The notes: a model not told the origin generated them from the letters alone. 42,766 nt of DNA from an uncultured Pseudoteredinibacter sp. (GCF_947500695.1 NZ_CANMSS010000018.1:1-42766), one strand, 5' to 3'; counted from the stretch's first letter, positions 25,990 to 34,491 are shown. Numbers and translations: made by a program.

Positions 25990-26974
25990 AACCAACCTCC
26001 TTATTTAAGGTATTTAATGGGCCATATACAAGAGCTGCCTCTAGATGATTTCGAGACATATGCGCATATCGCATAGTCACCTTAACATTAGAATGGCCAA
26101 GAATCCTTTGCAATACCATTATATCACCCCCGTTCATAATAAAATGACTCGCAAAAGTGTGCCTTAAGACATGAGACATCTGGCCAGGAGGAAGAGTTAT
26201 TTTGGCTCGATGAATTGCAGAGCGAAATGCCGACAGGCAATTAGCAAAAATTCGTACAGTTCCAAATCGCCTCCTAGCGGATAAAGCCTTATACAACTTC
26301 TCATCGATAGGGACTGTTCTATTCTTTCGAGTTTTGGTTTTTACGAATCTAATGGTGTTGTTCGAGAGCTGCGCAAAAGTGAGCCTTTCCACTTCTGACC
26401 ATCTAGCCCCGGTAGCCAAGCAAACCAGAACAACCCAAAACAATGATTCATTAGCGCTTTTCCTGCAGGAAACAAGCAAACGTTTTATTTGATAAGTCGT
26501 TAAATATGACAACTCAGCTTCATCCAATGGCAGTGGAGCCAAACCGACTAACGGGTTAGAGCTTAGGTACTGAGCTTTAACCAGCTTGTTAAATAAAGTC
26601 TTCAAATACACCAGATCATGGTTACAAGTGTTTGGAGAGATCCCAGAATCAAGACGTTTCTTTCTATAAGCCAAATAATGACCTGGCTTTAAATGGGATA
26701 CTCTTAAGTCACCAATATCTTTGATGATATGCAGCAGCTTTCGCTTTCTTGCTTCACCATCTTTTAAATTCGCACCAAAATACTGAAACCAAATATCAAC
26801 ACATACCGATAATTTCGCATGATCTAATTGCAGACGCCTTTGGCCCATTAACTCTTGCTCTAACCTTTTACCTTCTGCACGAGTCTTGCAGATCCTTCTT
26901 AAGTGCGGACCATTTGTACCCTGAGGCCGACAGGAAACCAGCCAACGACCATCTTTTTGCTTTGTTACTGCCAT
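25979..26974 (-). CDS. int: Tyrosine-type site-specific integrase
   Basis: 331 residues. The N-terminus is an arm-type DNA-binding region (DGRWLVSCRPQG), then a SAM-like core-binding domain (about 55-150). The catalytic domain has the expected residues: Arg in GARWSEVERL, the lysine-bearing TKTRKNRTVP strand, HVLRHTFASH, LGHSNVKVTMRYAH with the nucleophilic tyrosine. All catalytic positions are present, so it should be active. It starts one base after the replication gene stop. Its expected target is the tRNA-Phe core repeated at both ends. Confidence 0.93.
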   Translation of the reverse strand: MAVTKQKDGRWLVSCRPQGTNGPHLRRICKTRAEGKRLEQELMGQRRLQLDHAKLSVCVDIWFQYFGANLKDGEARKRKLLHIIKDIGDLRVSHLKPGHYLAYRKKRLDSGISPNTCNHDLVYLKTLFNKLVKAQYLSSNPLVGLAPLPLDEAELSYLTTYQIKRLLVSCRKSANESLFWVVLVCLATGARWSEVERLTFAQLSNNTIRFVKTKTRKNRTVPIDEKLYKALSARRRFGTVRIFANCLSAFRSAIHRAKITLPPGQMSHVLRHTFASHFIMNGGDIMVLQRILGHSNVKVTMRYAHMSRNHLEAALVYGPLNTLNKEVGFDG

Positions 26975-26975
26975 T

Positions 26976-28250
26976 CTAAGCCGCTACTCCATTTATTCGA
27001 TGCTCTTGAAGTCTTTTATCTACAAACTCTGTTAAGTACATATATAGCTCTGTAAGGCCATCAAAGGTATGGGCACCAAAATAACTGGCCAGCTCTTCAT
27101 TAAGACCTGAACTCATAATGTATTTAACCGTTGTTTCCACATCAATACCGCGCCTTGCCATTAGCTTTACTAAGTTTCCCAACCAAAAAGCCACATTGCG
27201 TTTTGAACTGATGCTAGGTGCTTTAGCTTCACGCTTGTACATCCAGTCTATCGCCGGGGGATAGATAGAAATATCTTCCAGTAGCATCTGCCATACAGGG
27301 TGGATATAGCTGCTAGAGTGCTGGTAACGAAAGTTATTCATGGCGTACCGCCATAGGTTAGTCAGGTGTGGGATTAGGTCTTGTAAGTCACGAATTTCTA
27401 AACGCCCACCATCGGGGCCTTTAGAGCCATTGCAGAATTGCCGTATTACAGAATGGTGGAAACGCATCTCTAAGCGCTTTACCTGATCACCCGGCTGATA
27501 TTCGGAAACAAAGCAATCTTCGACAGATGGAGTGCTGGCCCACTGTCTTTCCCAGAAACCTATTTTATCGCTTTTGTTAGCCTCTTCTGTTTTATCGTAT
27601 AGGCAAAACTGCAGGGAGCCAGAGCTACCGAAGGTAAAGGTTTCTCCATTGCCATACACGGCAGAAATATCGTTGAGATTCCATTGGGCCTCTGAGATTG
27701 AATTAACCTTAAACTGCCTCTTAGCCTTGCAGGTAAGCTTTCTTTCAAAGTCTAGCGGAACATCAAAGCCTTTAAGGTCAACAGCGATATGAATGGCTAC
27801 AGCCTCAGGCACCACCTGTATGGCAAACAACTGCCCTATCTTCACCATTTCTTGGCACAGCGCCGCAGGATCACTGATTAGCAGCTTTTGGGGAGTAACT
27901 TCGATTTTCATATGTGAGGCCGATTCATCTACCTCAGCAAAGAAGCTTTTGAGCAGGACAACATAGCCGTAATCTAGGTTTTTCAGTATGTATTGATAAC
28001 CGCTTGACTTAGACGAGCGTGTCACCATCCAATCGATGCCACCCAAGGTGATAAAAGGGCGCGCCCTTGCTGCTTTCATATCTTCTAGCTGATCAATGAC
28101 GTGGCGCTTGGGAATACAGTTATACAACTGCTTTAAGGTATCAATGCCAGAGTGCAAAACTCGCACATTGGATAAGTCGTAAGATTCAGAGCCGGACTTA
28201 TTAGTAAAAACGTTATCGTCTCGTTGCCATGTTTTATTTTCGTTTCTCAT
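26976..28250 (-). CDS. Inovirus replication initiation protein
   Basis: 424 residues from the ATG giving MRNENKTW (AAGG 8 bases upstream); a TTG at 28265 is less likely. The central region FGSSGSLQFCLYDKT, then WERQW and KRLEMRF, resembles the conserved core of filamentous-phage/plasmid rolling-circle initiators (a Phage_X/Rep_trans-like pattern: aromatic-YDK followed by R.E.RF). The position between the structural operon and the integrase fits. The catalytic tyrosine for nicking cannot be assigned with certainty by eye. It would nick the replicative form to start rolling-circle synthesis. Confidence 0.78.
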   Translation of the reverse strand: MRNENKTWQRDDNVFTNKSGSESYDLSNVRVLHSGIDTLKQLYNCIPKRHVIDQLEDMKAARARPFITLGGIDWMVTRSSKSSGYQYILKNLDYGYVVLLKSFFAEVDESASHMKIEVTPQKLLISDPAALCQEMVKIGQLFAIQVVPEAVAIHIAVDLKGFDVPLDFERKLTCKAKRQFKVNSISEAQWNLNDISAVYGNGETFTFGSSGSLQFCLYDKTEEANKSDKIGFWERQWASTPSVEDCFVSEYQPGDQVKRLEMRFHHSVIRQFCNGSKGPDGGRLEIRDLQDLIPHLTNLWRYAMNNFRYQHSSSYIHPVWQMLLEDISIYPPAIDWMYKREAKAPSISSKRNVAFWLGNLVKLMARRGIDVETTVKYIMSSGLNEELASYFGAHTFDGLTELYMYLTEFVDKRLQEHRINGVAA

Positions 28251-28326
28251 TAAAGTTACCTTCAAAGTGGGAAAAGTGGGATTTATGTCGGTACGTGTTT
28301 TACAGTGCAGAGCACCCCCCTATTTA

Positions 28327-29562
28327 TTAACGTGTTACAAGGACGTTAGCCGCTGGATGGCGGCTATTGGCTGCCGCCAGTAAGCCGCCATTCCAGCGAT
28401 TGTGGATTGCTTTTTTGTACTGCAGGTAAACAGGGTCACTTGATAGATGTTGCTCTTCTGTCTTAGCCCTTAGGTAATAAATGCCATTCAACATAGCTAG
28501 GGCTAAACAACACTTGGTAGCACTCTCTACATCGCTCACAACAACGAACGGCACAGAAATAAGCCACCAGCTTAAATTCTTACAAACGTAAGCAGGATGC
28601 TTTAGATAGCGGTATGGGCCAGCTGTAATAATTCCGCGGTTAGTCAGGTTAGAAAAGCGCAAACCAAAAGCCACAGTCGACATCGTGTAAACAGCGGTAA
28701 GGGCCAGAATGGCGATGCCCCATAGGTAGAGCAGAAACTGATGATCACTAAGCCACTGATGCCATTTCAGGCCATTGCCGTACTGAATATAGAACTTTGA
28801 AACAAACGACCAAAATGGTTGATAGCAGGCCAGCGCAACAGACCAACCTAACAATGTACTTTGGGCGGTTCTGATATGCGCACCAAAAATTTTTAAAGTA
28901 CACAAGTAAGCCACCACCACAAAAATCAAATCCACGTAGTACAACAAACCTATCGCGATATCGAACAGCTGCAGGAAAGTGACAGTATCAAAATTAATAG
29001 ATAGAGATTTTAGCCAGGTGATTTTCCCCAATGCATAGACATACATTAGAGGATAGAAAAAACCTTTAACGGCCCAGCCTAAAAAGTGGTGCTTGAGCTC
29101 TTCTTTTTTTAGGTAGCTAGAGTCACCCAGTAACAGCCGGCCTAAGGCATAGTACGAATCTTTGCTGTCATCGATACGCGAAACAACAAAGCCAATATAA
29201 AACGGAGATGCCAGCAATAAGAACGGGCCAAAGTCTTTGCAGAGTTTGTAAAACGGTGCATAGAACCGGCCGGAGTATTCGGGAAGCAACCAATAAAAAA
29301 ACGCTACCGAAAATACTGTAAGTAGCATCCCAAGTAAGCGGGGCAGTATTTCGGTAGCAACCAAAGGTGTTTTCTTACGGATCACCATCCTTGGTGAGCT
29401 TCTATATTCACTCCAAGCCATAGGTAAAAACAAGACCAAGGCAACGATTTGGAGGACATTTTCGTCTGACAGCGATGAAATGCGAATTAACGCGACAAGA
29501 ACAATGGACGATAAGAGCAGGCCTAATAGGTTTGCCCGGATATCAGAGGCGGACTTTGGCAT
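28327..29562 (-). CDS. Isoprenylcysteine-methyltransferase-like (ICMT/PEMT) integral membrane protein
   Basis: About 411 residues from the ATG giving MPKSASDIR, which starts 19 bases after the Zot stop; a start at 29622 would overlap Zot. Roughly eight hydrophobic segments. Near residues 305-325 lies RGIITAGPYRYLKHPAYV, the G.YR..RHP.Y motif of ICMT/PEMT methyltransferases, and near the C-terminus the paired glutamates and tyrosines (KTEEQHL, then YLQYKKAI) that complete the SAM site. The C-terminal domain is thus a membrane SAM-dependent methyltransferase; the N-terminal 250 residues are an unassigned membrane region. It is embedded in the phage operon between assembly and replication genes, so it is likely expressed with virion genes. 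The substrate is unknown. Confidence 0.8.
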   Translation of the reverse strand: MPKSASDIRANLLGLLLSSIVLVALIRISSLSDENVLQIVALVLFLPMAWSEYRSSPRMVIRKKTPLVATEILPRLLGMLLTVFSVAFFYWLLPEYSGRFYAPFYKLCKDFGPFLLLASPFYIGFVVSRIDDSKDSYYALGRLLLGDSSYLKKEELKHHFLGWAVKGFFYPLMYVYALGKITWLKSLSINFDTVTFLQLFDIAIGLLYYVDLIFVVVAYLCTLKIFGAHIRTAQSTLLGWSVALACYQPFWSFVSKFYIQYGNGLKWHQWLSDHQFLLYLWGIAILALTAVYTMSTVAFGLRFSNLTNRGIITAGPYRYLKHPAYVCKNLSWWLISVPFVVVSDVESATKCCLALAMLNGIYYLRAKTEEQHLSSDPVYLQYKKAIHNRWNGGLLAAANSRHPAANVLVTR

Positions 29563-29581
29563 TGTGGGATACCTTAACGAG

Positions 29582-30751
29582 TTATAACTTTGGCTTATCA
29601 GCGGGGAATGGATCGGATTCACGACGTTTTCTGAACCCTTCCGTATCGTGCATGATGAAGGCTTGGGGACGACGGCGACGGTATTCCTGTGCCGCTCGCT
29701 GACCTTGTGTTAATGGTCGTGTTTGAGTTTCAGACACATGAGCAAAGCCATTAGGTATTTCATCTCTAGCATCCGGGCGAGTCGGATCAAAGAAGCCGCC
29801 TTTAACTACAGCCTTACAGATGGCTGCACTCACATTCATTCTTGTGCCTTGTTGCGAGAAGCAGTGACAGCCCTTCATTTTGCTGGTGGACTCAGGCCTA
29901 TCGTGATCACTCCAGTTAACGCAATTCGGCCTTGGATAAGTAACCGGCTGCATTACTTCTCGATACACAGGTGCTGTCCATGGCATGCCTTCAACCTCAG
30001 GCGTGTACGCTTGGATATAGGTCATTTCTGTTGGATCTTTCACAGAGTTCAACGGGGCATTGGCGGGATCAGCTAAGCCCTTATTGAATTGCTCTTGATT
30101 CGGCTCTGTTGGTGGTGCTGGAGATATTTGAACGTAGGCGTAATAGACCATACCTAGGCATAGAGCCAACGCACCAAAGAACATAGCAATGCGACCTTTG
30201 GGAAGCTGCAATTTATGTGTGTGCTGATCAGCAGAGTGATATTTACCGAAGTACTTTTTATCAAGCTTGCAGATCACCACATTGGCGTTTTTACGCTCTG
30301 ATGGTGAATTTACATTGTCACAACAGCGAGGCCACATAAAACGATTAACAGCGGAAGAACCAAAGATTCGATCATAGTGATGATGTTCATTGATCAGACC
30401 TTTAATAAACGGATCAACCTGACCACTTACCTTTTGGTTGATCAGTAGAATGTCCATTCCCTTGTGACGGTGTACGGCCAATTCTTTTACATGCTTAGGT
30501 GGTTGTTTAGAAGCATGGCGAACAGGGAAAACGTTGTAGGCCTCATCAAAAATAATCACCGAGCCCGACGGCAAGTCAGGCCACTTGAACGCCTCTTCTT
30601 CAGTGAGCTCTGTCCAGCCAAATGATTCATCAAGGTCTTTAATACCAAAATAGTAAACAGGGCGATCTTTGAAGCGCTCTTCTTCAGCCACGAACTTGAT
30701 CGTATTGAGTGTTTTACCTTGTCCGGGTGTACCGGTAATTTGATATAGCAT
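29582..30751 (-). CDS. zot: Zot/pI-family assembly ATPase
   Basis: 389 residues. N-terminal P-loop ATPase with Walker A GTPGQGKT at residues 7-14 and Walker B SVIIFDEAYNVFP, a membrane helix at about 187-206 (AMFFGALALCLGMVYYAYV) and a periplasmic C-terminal domain with the paired cysteines typical of inoviral Zot (GCHCFSQQGTRM). It powers phage extrusion through the inner membrane with the outer-membrane secretin. No pIV-like secretin gene is present in the element, so the phage presumably borrows a host secretin, as several inoviruses do. It starts 2 bases after the DUF2523 gene. Confidence 0.95.
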   Translation of the reverse strand: MLYQITGTPGQGKTLNTIKFVAEEERFKDRPVYYFGIKDLDESFGWTELTEEEAFKWPDLPSGSVIIFDEAYNVFPVRHASKQPPKHVKELAVHRHKGMDILLINQKVSGQVDPFIKGLINEHHHYDRIFGSSAVNRFMWPRCCDNVNSPSERKNANVVICKLDKKYFGKYHSADQHTHKLQLPKGRIAMFFGALALCLGMVYYAYVQISPAPPTEPNQEQFNKGLADPANAPLNSVKDPTEMTYIQAYTPEVEGMPWTAPVYREVMQPVTYPRPNCVNWSDHDRPESTSKMKGCHCFSQQGTRMNVSAAICKAVVKGGFFDPTRPDARDEIPNGFAHVSETQTRPLTQGQRAAQEYRRRRPQAFIMHDTEGFRKRRESDPFPADKPKL

Positions 30752-30753
30752 GA

Positions 30754-31083
30754 CTATTTACTCTGTCCGAATACAATACGGTTATAGGCACCGCGTATTT
30801 GTCGAATCCCTACAGCTGCAACGTAAGCCGACATGACGATATTCACGCAATCGAAAAAGCCCATCATGCTAGCCACTTGTTGAGCCTCACCAGAAACAGC
30901 ACCAAGCGCCCTATTCAAGTAAGTGATGATTTGATTCATAGCCGCATCGATAGCCACAAAAGAAATAATGGTCATTCCTAAGGCCGTGATGGTTCGCATA
31001 ATCGCGTGAGCAACCAGCGCACGAACCACAAAGGCCACTATCGAAGGGAGAGCGAGCGCACCATATACAACGGGTAAAGGCAT
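30754..31083 (-). CDS. DUF2523 minor coat protein, pVI-like
   Basis: 109 residues, three hydrophobic segments (about 5-30, 33-50, 75-95), little charge. Position between the pIII-like gene and Zot and the DUF2523 pattern (ending RQIRGAYNRIVFG) identify the pVI equivalent that caps the virion end together with pIII. GGAGG overlaps the end of the pIII gene 8 bases before the ATG, so translation is coupled. Confidence 0.85.
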   Translation of the reverse strand: MPLPVVYGALALPSIVAFVVRALVAHAIMRTITALGMTIISFVAIDAAMNQIITYLNRALGAVSGEAQQVASMMGFFDCVNIVMSAYVAAVGIRQIRGAYNRIVFGQSK

Positions 31084-31086
31084 TGT

Positions 31087-33267
31087 TTAATCCTCCGTTA
31101 TCGACTTAAACAAGATATGGAAGGCCGCCAGATACGCCGCTAGGTACATCAACATCGATATGTATTCGAACAACTTACAGATGTACTTAATGTCGATATC
31201 GATCTGGCTGCCAAAGATAGAAATGGGCGGTATGGGATAGCATTGCTCCCCCAGAGATTTACCGCCCAACCCGGCAGGGAACAAATTGTTAAGAACTTGG
31301 TTGATTTGATTACTTGGGTCTAAGGCTCTTTTTTCGCCGAGAAAGTTGTCGACCAATTCAGAATCGGTAGTCACCTCAGCTTCAACGAAGGCTTTTTCAA
31401 AATCTTCTAACTTGCCTTCTTCACCGCAAATTAATGTGTGCTGCTGTTTGAGCATTTCACACTGGATGGTTCCCTCCGTGCATTCGGGTTCGCTACCCTC
31501 TTCACACTTACCCGCTGTATAGCCCTCGTTCTGGCAACGACTTTCCCAAGTCTGTAATTGAATGCCACACATGACCGGATCATCACCCGCGCAAACAGGC
31601 TCAGCATCGCAAGAACCGCCCGTTGGAGTTGTGCCGCCTTCGCCCTCGCCTTCACCTTCACCCTCACCAGAACCGCTAGAGCTAGCCCCGCCGGATGAAC
31701 CATCGGTACCGGGACAACGGTCATAGCGGAACCTAGAATTTGAACACTCTGGATCATTTGGGAATGGGTCGGTGCTATCAGGATCACCATCACAATCCGC
31801 ATCATTTGGACAAGAGCCACCAGAAGTGCTTGAACTAGCTGGAGGCACACCACTGCTTGACGTGGAACCCGAGCTTGACGACGTACCGGAAGGCACACCG
31901 CTTGTGCTAGAGCCGGAAGAACTCGAACTTGTTGTACCGTCGCCGTCGCCATCACCCGATGAAGAGCCAGAAGAGGTAGAACTTGAGTTAGGGTTCGCTG
32001 GACAGTCAGCCAAATCCCAAACGGGTACGCCACTGCCAACACAAATTAATGGAGGGTTTCGATCACAACTTCCACCTAAAGGCGGCCAACCATCTTGGCA
32101 AATATTGGGCTGTGGGCAATCGTCACCTGTGCAATATGGGTCAGGGTCACAACGACCAGAGGAATCTGGGGGACTACCATTTGGGCACGAATAGACTGGA
32201 CCATCCCAAGGGTCTACAGGATCACCAGAGCTTGAACCGTTACTGGATGATGAGCTACCGCTTGACGTTGAACTGCCTGAAGAAGAGCCGGTACTTGAGC
32301 CTGATGAAGAACTTGTACCACTACCCGATGTAGAGCCAGAACCGCTGGAAGATGACGAGCCACCACCAGAGCTAGAGCCACCCGAAGTTGAAGACGTACC
32401 AGAGCCAGACGTTGACCCCGAACTAGAACCTGTACTTGAAGAACCATCGCCCGATGAAGAACCTTCACCGTCACCAGAGGAAGAACCCTCCCCCTCACCA
32501 TCGCCCGATGAGGAACCATCGCCATCACCTGAGGAAGAGCCACCGCCTGAAGTAGAACCGTCGCCATCGCCTGACGACCCACTTGGTGCACCGCCAGAAC
32601 TAGAACCACCACCTGAACTTGAACCACCGCCGCCTGAACTTGAGCCGCCGCCTGATGTACTGGAAGTACTACTGGTTGAAGAAGTACTTGTTGTACTGGT
32701 AGAACCGTCGGAGCTTGAACCTGTAGTAGAACCGCTAGAACTTGAGCTTGAACCGTCACCACTACTTGAACCCGAAGAACTGCCTGACGTACTAGAACCG
32801 TTTGAAGAAGTGGACGAACTGGAAGACGAGCCACTTGTAGAACTTCCACCTGGGCCCGGGCATTTGAATTGATCATAACTTGTAGAATTACAATCAGGGT
32901 CATTAGGGTGCGGATCTTGGTCGTCCGGCTCGCCGTCGTTATCATCGTCCGGATCGCTTTCGTCCGGATCACCATCTTCGTCGTTATCGTCCTTACAAAT
33001 ACCGCCGTCCTTCGCTGGATCAGAGGTTTGTTTTTCCTTACAGCGGCCATAAAAGTAATGGGTTTGCACAACCCCGGGGGAAATTTCTTCACTCGGGCCA
33101 ATATACCGATAGCTGCCTGCGTAATAGCAATATTCACCACCTTTTGCGGCCTTACATGCTCTAGATGCATCACCTTTGGTTCCATAGTGATGCCTAATAA
33201 CAATATTATTTGCGAAAGCGAACGAAGGAATAATTAACAAGGCTGCCAGTAGAAGAATCAATCTCAT
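31087..33267 (-). CDS. Giant pIII/TspB-like receptor-binding coat protein with Ser/Gly stalks
   Basis: 726 residues. Signal peptide (1-19, ending SFAFA), a Cys-containing N-terminal domain, an Asp-rich calcium-binding-like module (about 95-140, DDDNDGEPDDQDPHPNDPDC), a roughly 215-residue Ser/Gly/Thr stalk, a small Cys/Pro-rich domain (about 355-420), a second stalk, a second Asp-rich module (about 485-520, DCDGDPDSTDPFPNDPEC), a third short stalk, then a Cys-rich TspB-like domain and a C-terminal membrane helix (MLMYLAAYLAAFHIL) followed by SITED. The layout matches pIII: secreted, host-binding at the tip, anchored at the C-terminus until release. The two Asp-rich modules share the ending ND P-D/E-C ... 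CPG, so they are internal duplicates. Confidence 0.88.
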   Translation of the reverse strand: MRLILLLAALLIIPSFAFANNIVIRHHYGTKGDASRACKAAKGGEYCYYAGSYRYIGPSEEISPGVVQTHYFYGRCKEKQTSDPAKDGGICKDDNDEDGDPDESDPDDDNDGEPDDQDPHPNDPDCNSTSYDQFKCPGPGGSSTSGSSSSSSTSSNGSSTSGSSSGSSSGDGSSSSSSGSTTGSSSDGSTSTTSTSSTSSTSSTSGGGSSSGGGGSSSGGGSSSGGAPSGSSGDGDGSTSGGGSSSGDGDGSSSGDGEGEGSSSGDGEGSSSGDGSSSTGSSSGSTSGSGTSSTSGGSSSGGGSSSSSGSGSTSGSGTSSSSGSSTGSSSGSSTSSGSSSSSNGSSSGDPVDPWDGPVYSCPNGSPPDSSGRCDPDPYCTGDDCPQPNICQDGWPPLGGSCDRNPPLICVGSGVPVWDLADCPANPNSSSTSSGSSSGDGDGDGTTSSSSSGSSTSGVPSGTSSSSGSTSSSGVPPASSSTSGGSCPNDADCDGDPDSTDPFPNDPECSNSRFRYDRCPGTDGSSGGASSSGSGEGEGEGEGEGGTTPTGGSCDAEPVCAGDDPVMCGIQLQTWESRCQNEGYTAGKCEEGSEPECTEGTIQCEMLKQQHTLICGEEGKLEDFEKAFVEAEVTTDSELVDNFLGEKRALDPSNQINQVLNNLFPAGLGGKSLGEQCYPIPPISIFGSQIDIDIKYICKLFEYISMLMYLAAYLAAFHILFKSITED

Positions 33268-33277
33268 GGTTTGAGCC

Positions 33278-33340
33278 CTAAGAATCGAAAAGTATTTTCA
33301 TGCCTGTGAGCCAGACAAGGAGGATGTACATAGAAAGCAT
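33278..33340 (-). CDS. 20-residue hydrophobic mini-ORF, candidate pVII/pIX-like peptide
   Basis: The ATG at 33340 opens MLSMYILLVWLTGMKILFDS and stops at TAG, 10 bases before the pIII start. GAGGG lies exactly 7 bases upstream, an excellent ribosome-binding site. The peptide is almost wholly hydrophobic with a charged C-terminal end. It sits after the coat-gene terminator and before pIII, so it would be translated at the lower, read-through level with pIII. f1 phage has two such tiny virion-tip proteins (pVII and pIX, about 32 residues). Whether it is structural or merely a coupling leader for pIII cannot be decided from sequence. Confidence 0.5.
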   Translation of the reverse strand: MLSMYILLVWLTGMKILFDS

Positions 33341-33353
33341 GGGAAAGCCCTCT

Positions 33354-33391
33354 TAAAAAATCTCCCCTCCCCTGTTACCAGAGGAGAGGAG
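33354..33391 (-). terminator. Terminator after the major coat gene
   Basis: Minus strand: CTCCTCTCCTCTG and CAGGGGAGGGGAG pair around GTAA with two mismatches or wobbles, followed by ATTTTTTAA. It lies 10 bases after the coat gene stop. A terminator here, partly read through, is what lets filamentous phages make much more pVIII than pIII. Confidence 0.8.
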
Positions 33392-33400
33392 CAACGGGCA

Positions 33401-33625
33401 TTAGCGCTTAACTAGACCGTATAGGGAGCGACCAACCAAGAACAACACACCGAAGCCAAGCATGGCCACAATGATGGTTTCTACAGCGGTTTCGCCAGCT
33501 TCGATTTCAGTAACAACAGCCGCCGTATCGATGGCCGCTTGAGCACCGTTTGCTAACGCAAAAGTACCGGCAACGAACAAAGCTTTGTCAGCGTGATTAC
33601 GGGCACGGGCAAGTAGTTTTTTCAT
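33401..33625 (-). CDS. Major coat protein (pVIII-like)
   Basis: 74 residues. A signal peptide with basic start and AQA cleavage site (about residue 30, NGAQA|AIDTAAV) leaves a mature protein of about 44 residues: an acidic N-terminal helix (VTEIEAGE), a hydrophobic core (TIIVAMLGFGVLFLVG) and a basic C-terminus (RSLYGLVKR) that contacts DNA. This is the canonical pVIII design. GAGGGG lies 8-9 bases upstream. Confidence 0.93.
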   Translation of the reverse strand: MKKLLARARNHADKALFVAGTFALANGAQAAIDTAAVVTEIEAGETAVETIIVAMLGFGVLFLVGRSLYGLVKR

Positions 33626-33714
33626 GGGTATATACCCCTCTCTTTGATTAAAGTTAAATGCACTTTTTGTGCTCTTTTGCCCGATCTATATATTGTTGTT
33701 TTACTTCTAGTGGC

Positions 33715-33966
33715 TTATTCAGTTTTTGTATTTTTGAATAAGCCGAATAAGTTTTTCCCTATCCAGCAGACAGCAAGGAAAGTTGTCGTTGCTGCCATAA
33801 TTGCGCCGATTTCGGCTTGTTCTAATTCTGGAAAAGGTGGTGGTACTTGTTCAGCCACTTTGGAAACCAACTCAGCTTCTGTGATGGTTTGCAGAGTCCC
33901 TGCACAACGAACATTGTTGTTATTAATCTTGGTGAAGTTGCTATCGCAATATAGAAAACCCGCCAT
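33715..33966 (-). CDS. Small membrane protein of the inovirus structural module
   Basis: 83 residues with one membrane helix (about 52-75, GAIMAATTTFLAVCWIGKNL) and a short basic tail (FGLFKNTKTE). The N-terminal part carries two cysteines (LYCDSN, VRCAG). Its helix-plus-basic-end layout resembles a second coat-like or minor tip protein (pVII/pIX position, upstream of pVIII). No signal peptide is evident. AAGGAA lies 8 bases upstream. Confidence 0.75.
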   Translation of the reverse strand: MAGFLYCDSNFTKINNNNVRCAGTLQTITEAELVSKVAEQVPPPFPELEQAEIGAIMAATTTFLAVCWIGKNLFGLFKNTKTE

Positions 33967-34013
33967 GATTGATTCCTTTGCTACCGCGCTACGCTTGCTA
34001 GATCAGTGTTCGG

Positions 34014-34046
34014 TTTGAAAGGCCGCAAATAAGCAGGCCTTTCAAA
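34014..34046. other. Perfect 11-bp hairpin between the ssDNA-binding and small membrane protein genes
   Basis: TTTGAAAGGCC (34014-34024) and GGCCTTTCAAA (34036-34046) are perfectly complementary around an 11-base loop. No U-tract follows on the minus strand, so it is not a standard terminator. Options are an mRNA processing or stability hairpin that separates expression of the two genes, or a structure in the phage single strand, such as a packaging signal or an origin hairpin. Confidence 0.65.
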
Positions 34047-34063
34047 TCCGCTCCACCGATCAA

Positions 34064-34369
34064 TTACTGGGTCTTAGCCGGAGCTTGGCGAGCTGGTGCA
34101 ACAGGCTTAATACCAATGCAGTGCTGCCCCATCTTTCCGCCAGCTGCCTTTTTAAGGCGTACTGAGATAGTGGCGTCGAACGGGTACTTATCGGATTTCA
34201 TTTCCTCGTACACACGCTCATCACAAGAGACCTTCATAATCTCGATGCCTTTAGCGTTTTGTTCGGACTCATCTTCTACATGCTGACCAACGTACAGAGA
34301 CGCGAAAGCCTGACCTTCCATACGAGCGATAGAGCCACCGTAAACTTGAACATTCATTTGTTGATTCAT
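34064..34369 (-). CDS. Putative phage ssDNA-binding protein (pV-like)
   Basis: 101 residues, mostly beta-prone (MNVQVYGGSIARMEGQAFASLYVGQ), with a basic, Pro/Ala-rich C-terminal tail. It occupies the position of gene V in filamentous phages, ahead of the coat genes, and its size is right (f1 pV 87, Pf1 144 residues). Its role would be to coat progeny single strands before coat exchange at the membrane. The call rests on size, position and composition, not on a firm motif. AGAGGA lies 8 bases upstream. Confidence 0.65.
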   Translation of the reverse strand: MNQQMNVQVYGGSIARMEGQAFASLYVGQHVEDESEQNAKGIEIMKVSCDERVYEEMKSDKYPFDATISVRLKKAAGGKMGQHCIGIKPVAPARQAPAKTQ

Positions 34370-34491
34370 CGTGTTTTCCTCTTTGGTTTCTGCCTAAGTT
34401 TTTAAACTCGACCGGCAGTCGTTAATCGAGTCAGGGATTTAAGAAGCGCCGCCCAGAGATGTCCCACACACCGAAGCCCAAGCGACGCAAA

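Noticed and set aside
28266..28326. Inovirus replication origin in the gap upstream of the initiator gene
   Set aside because: The short gap has no clear hairpin or nick-site pattern; the origin could not be placed with confidence.
29582..30751. Zonula occludens toxin
   Set aside because: The protein is the phage assembly ATPase (pI) by motif and position. Toxin activity belongs to a C-terminal fragment in CTX phage and is not shown by this sequence.
32214..33203. Long ORF of 329 codons antisense-frame to the pIII-like gene (also 31431-32042)
   Set aside because: It is on the same strand in another frame of a highly repetitive Ser/Gly-coding region; the translation is a Val/Leu/Gln/Ala-rich artefact of repeated TCx/GGx codons with no start signal or domain.
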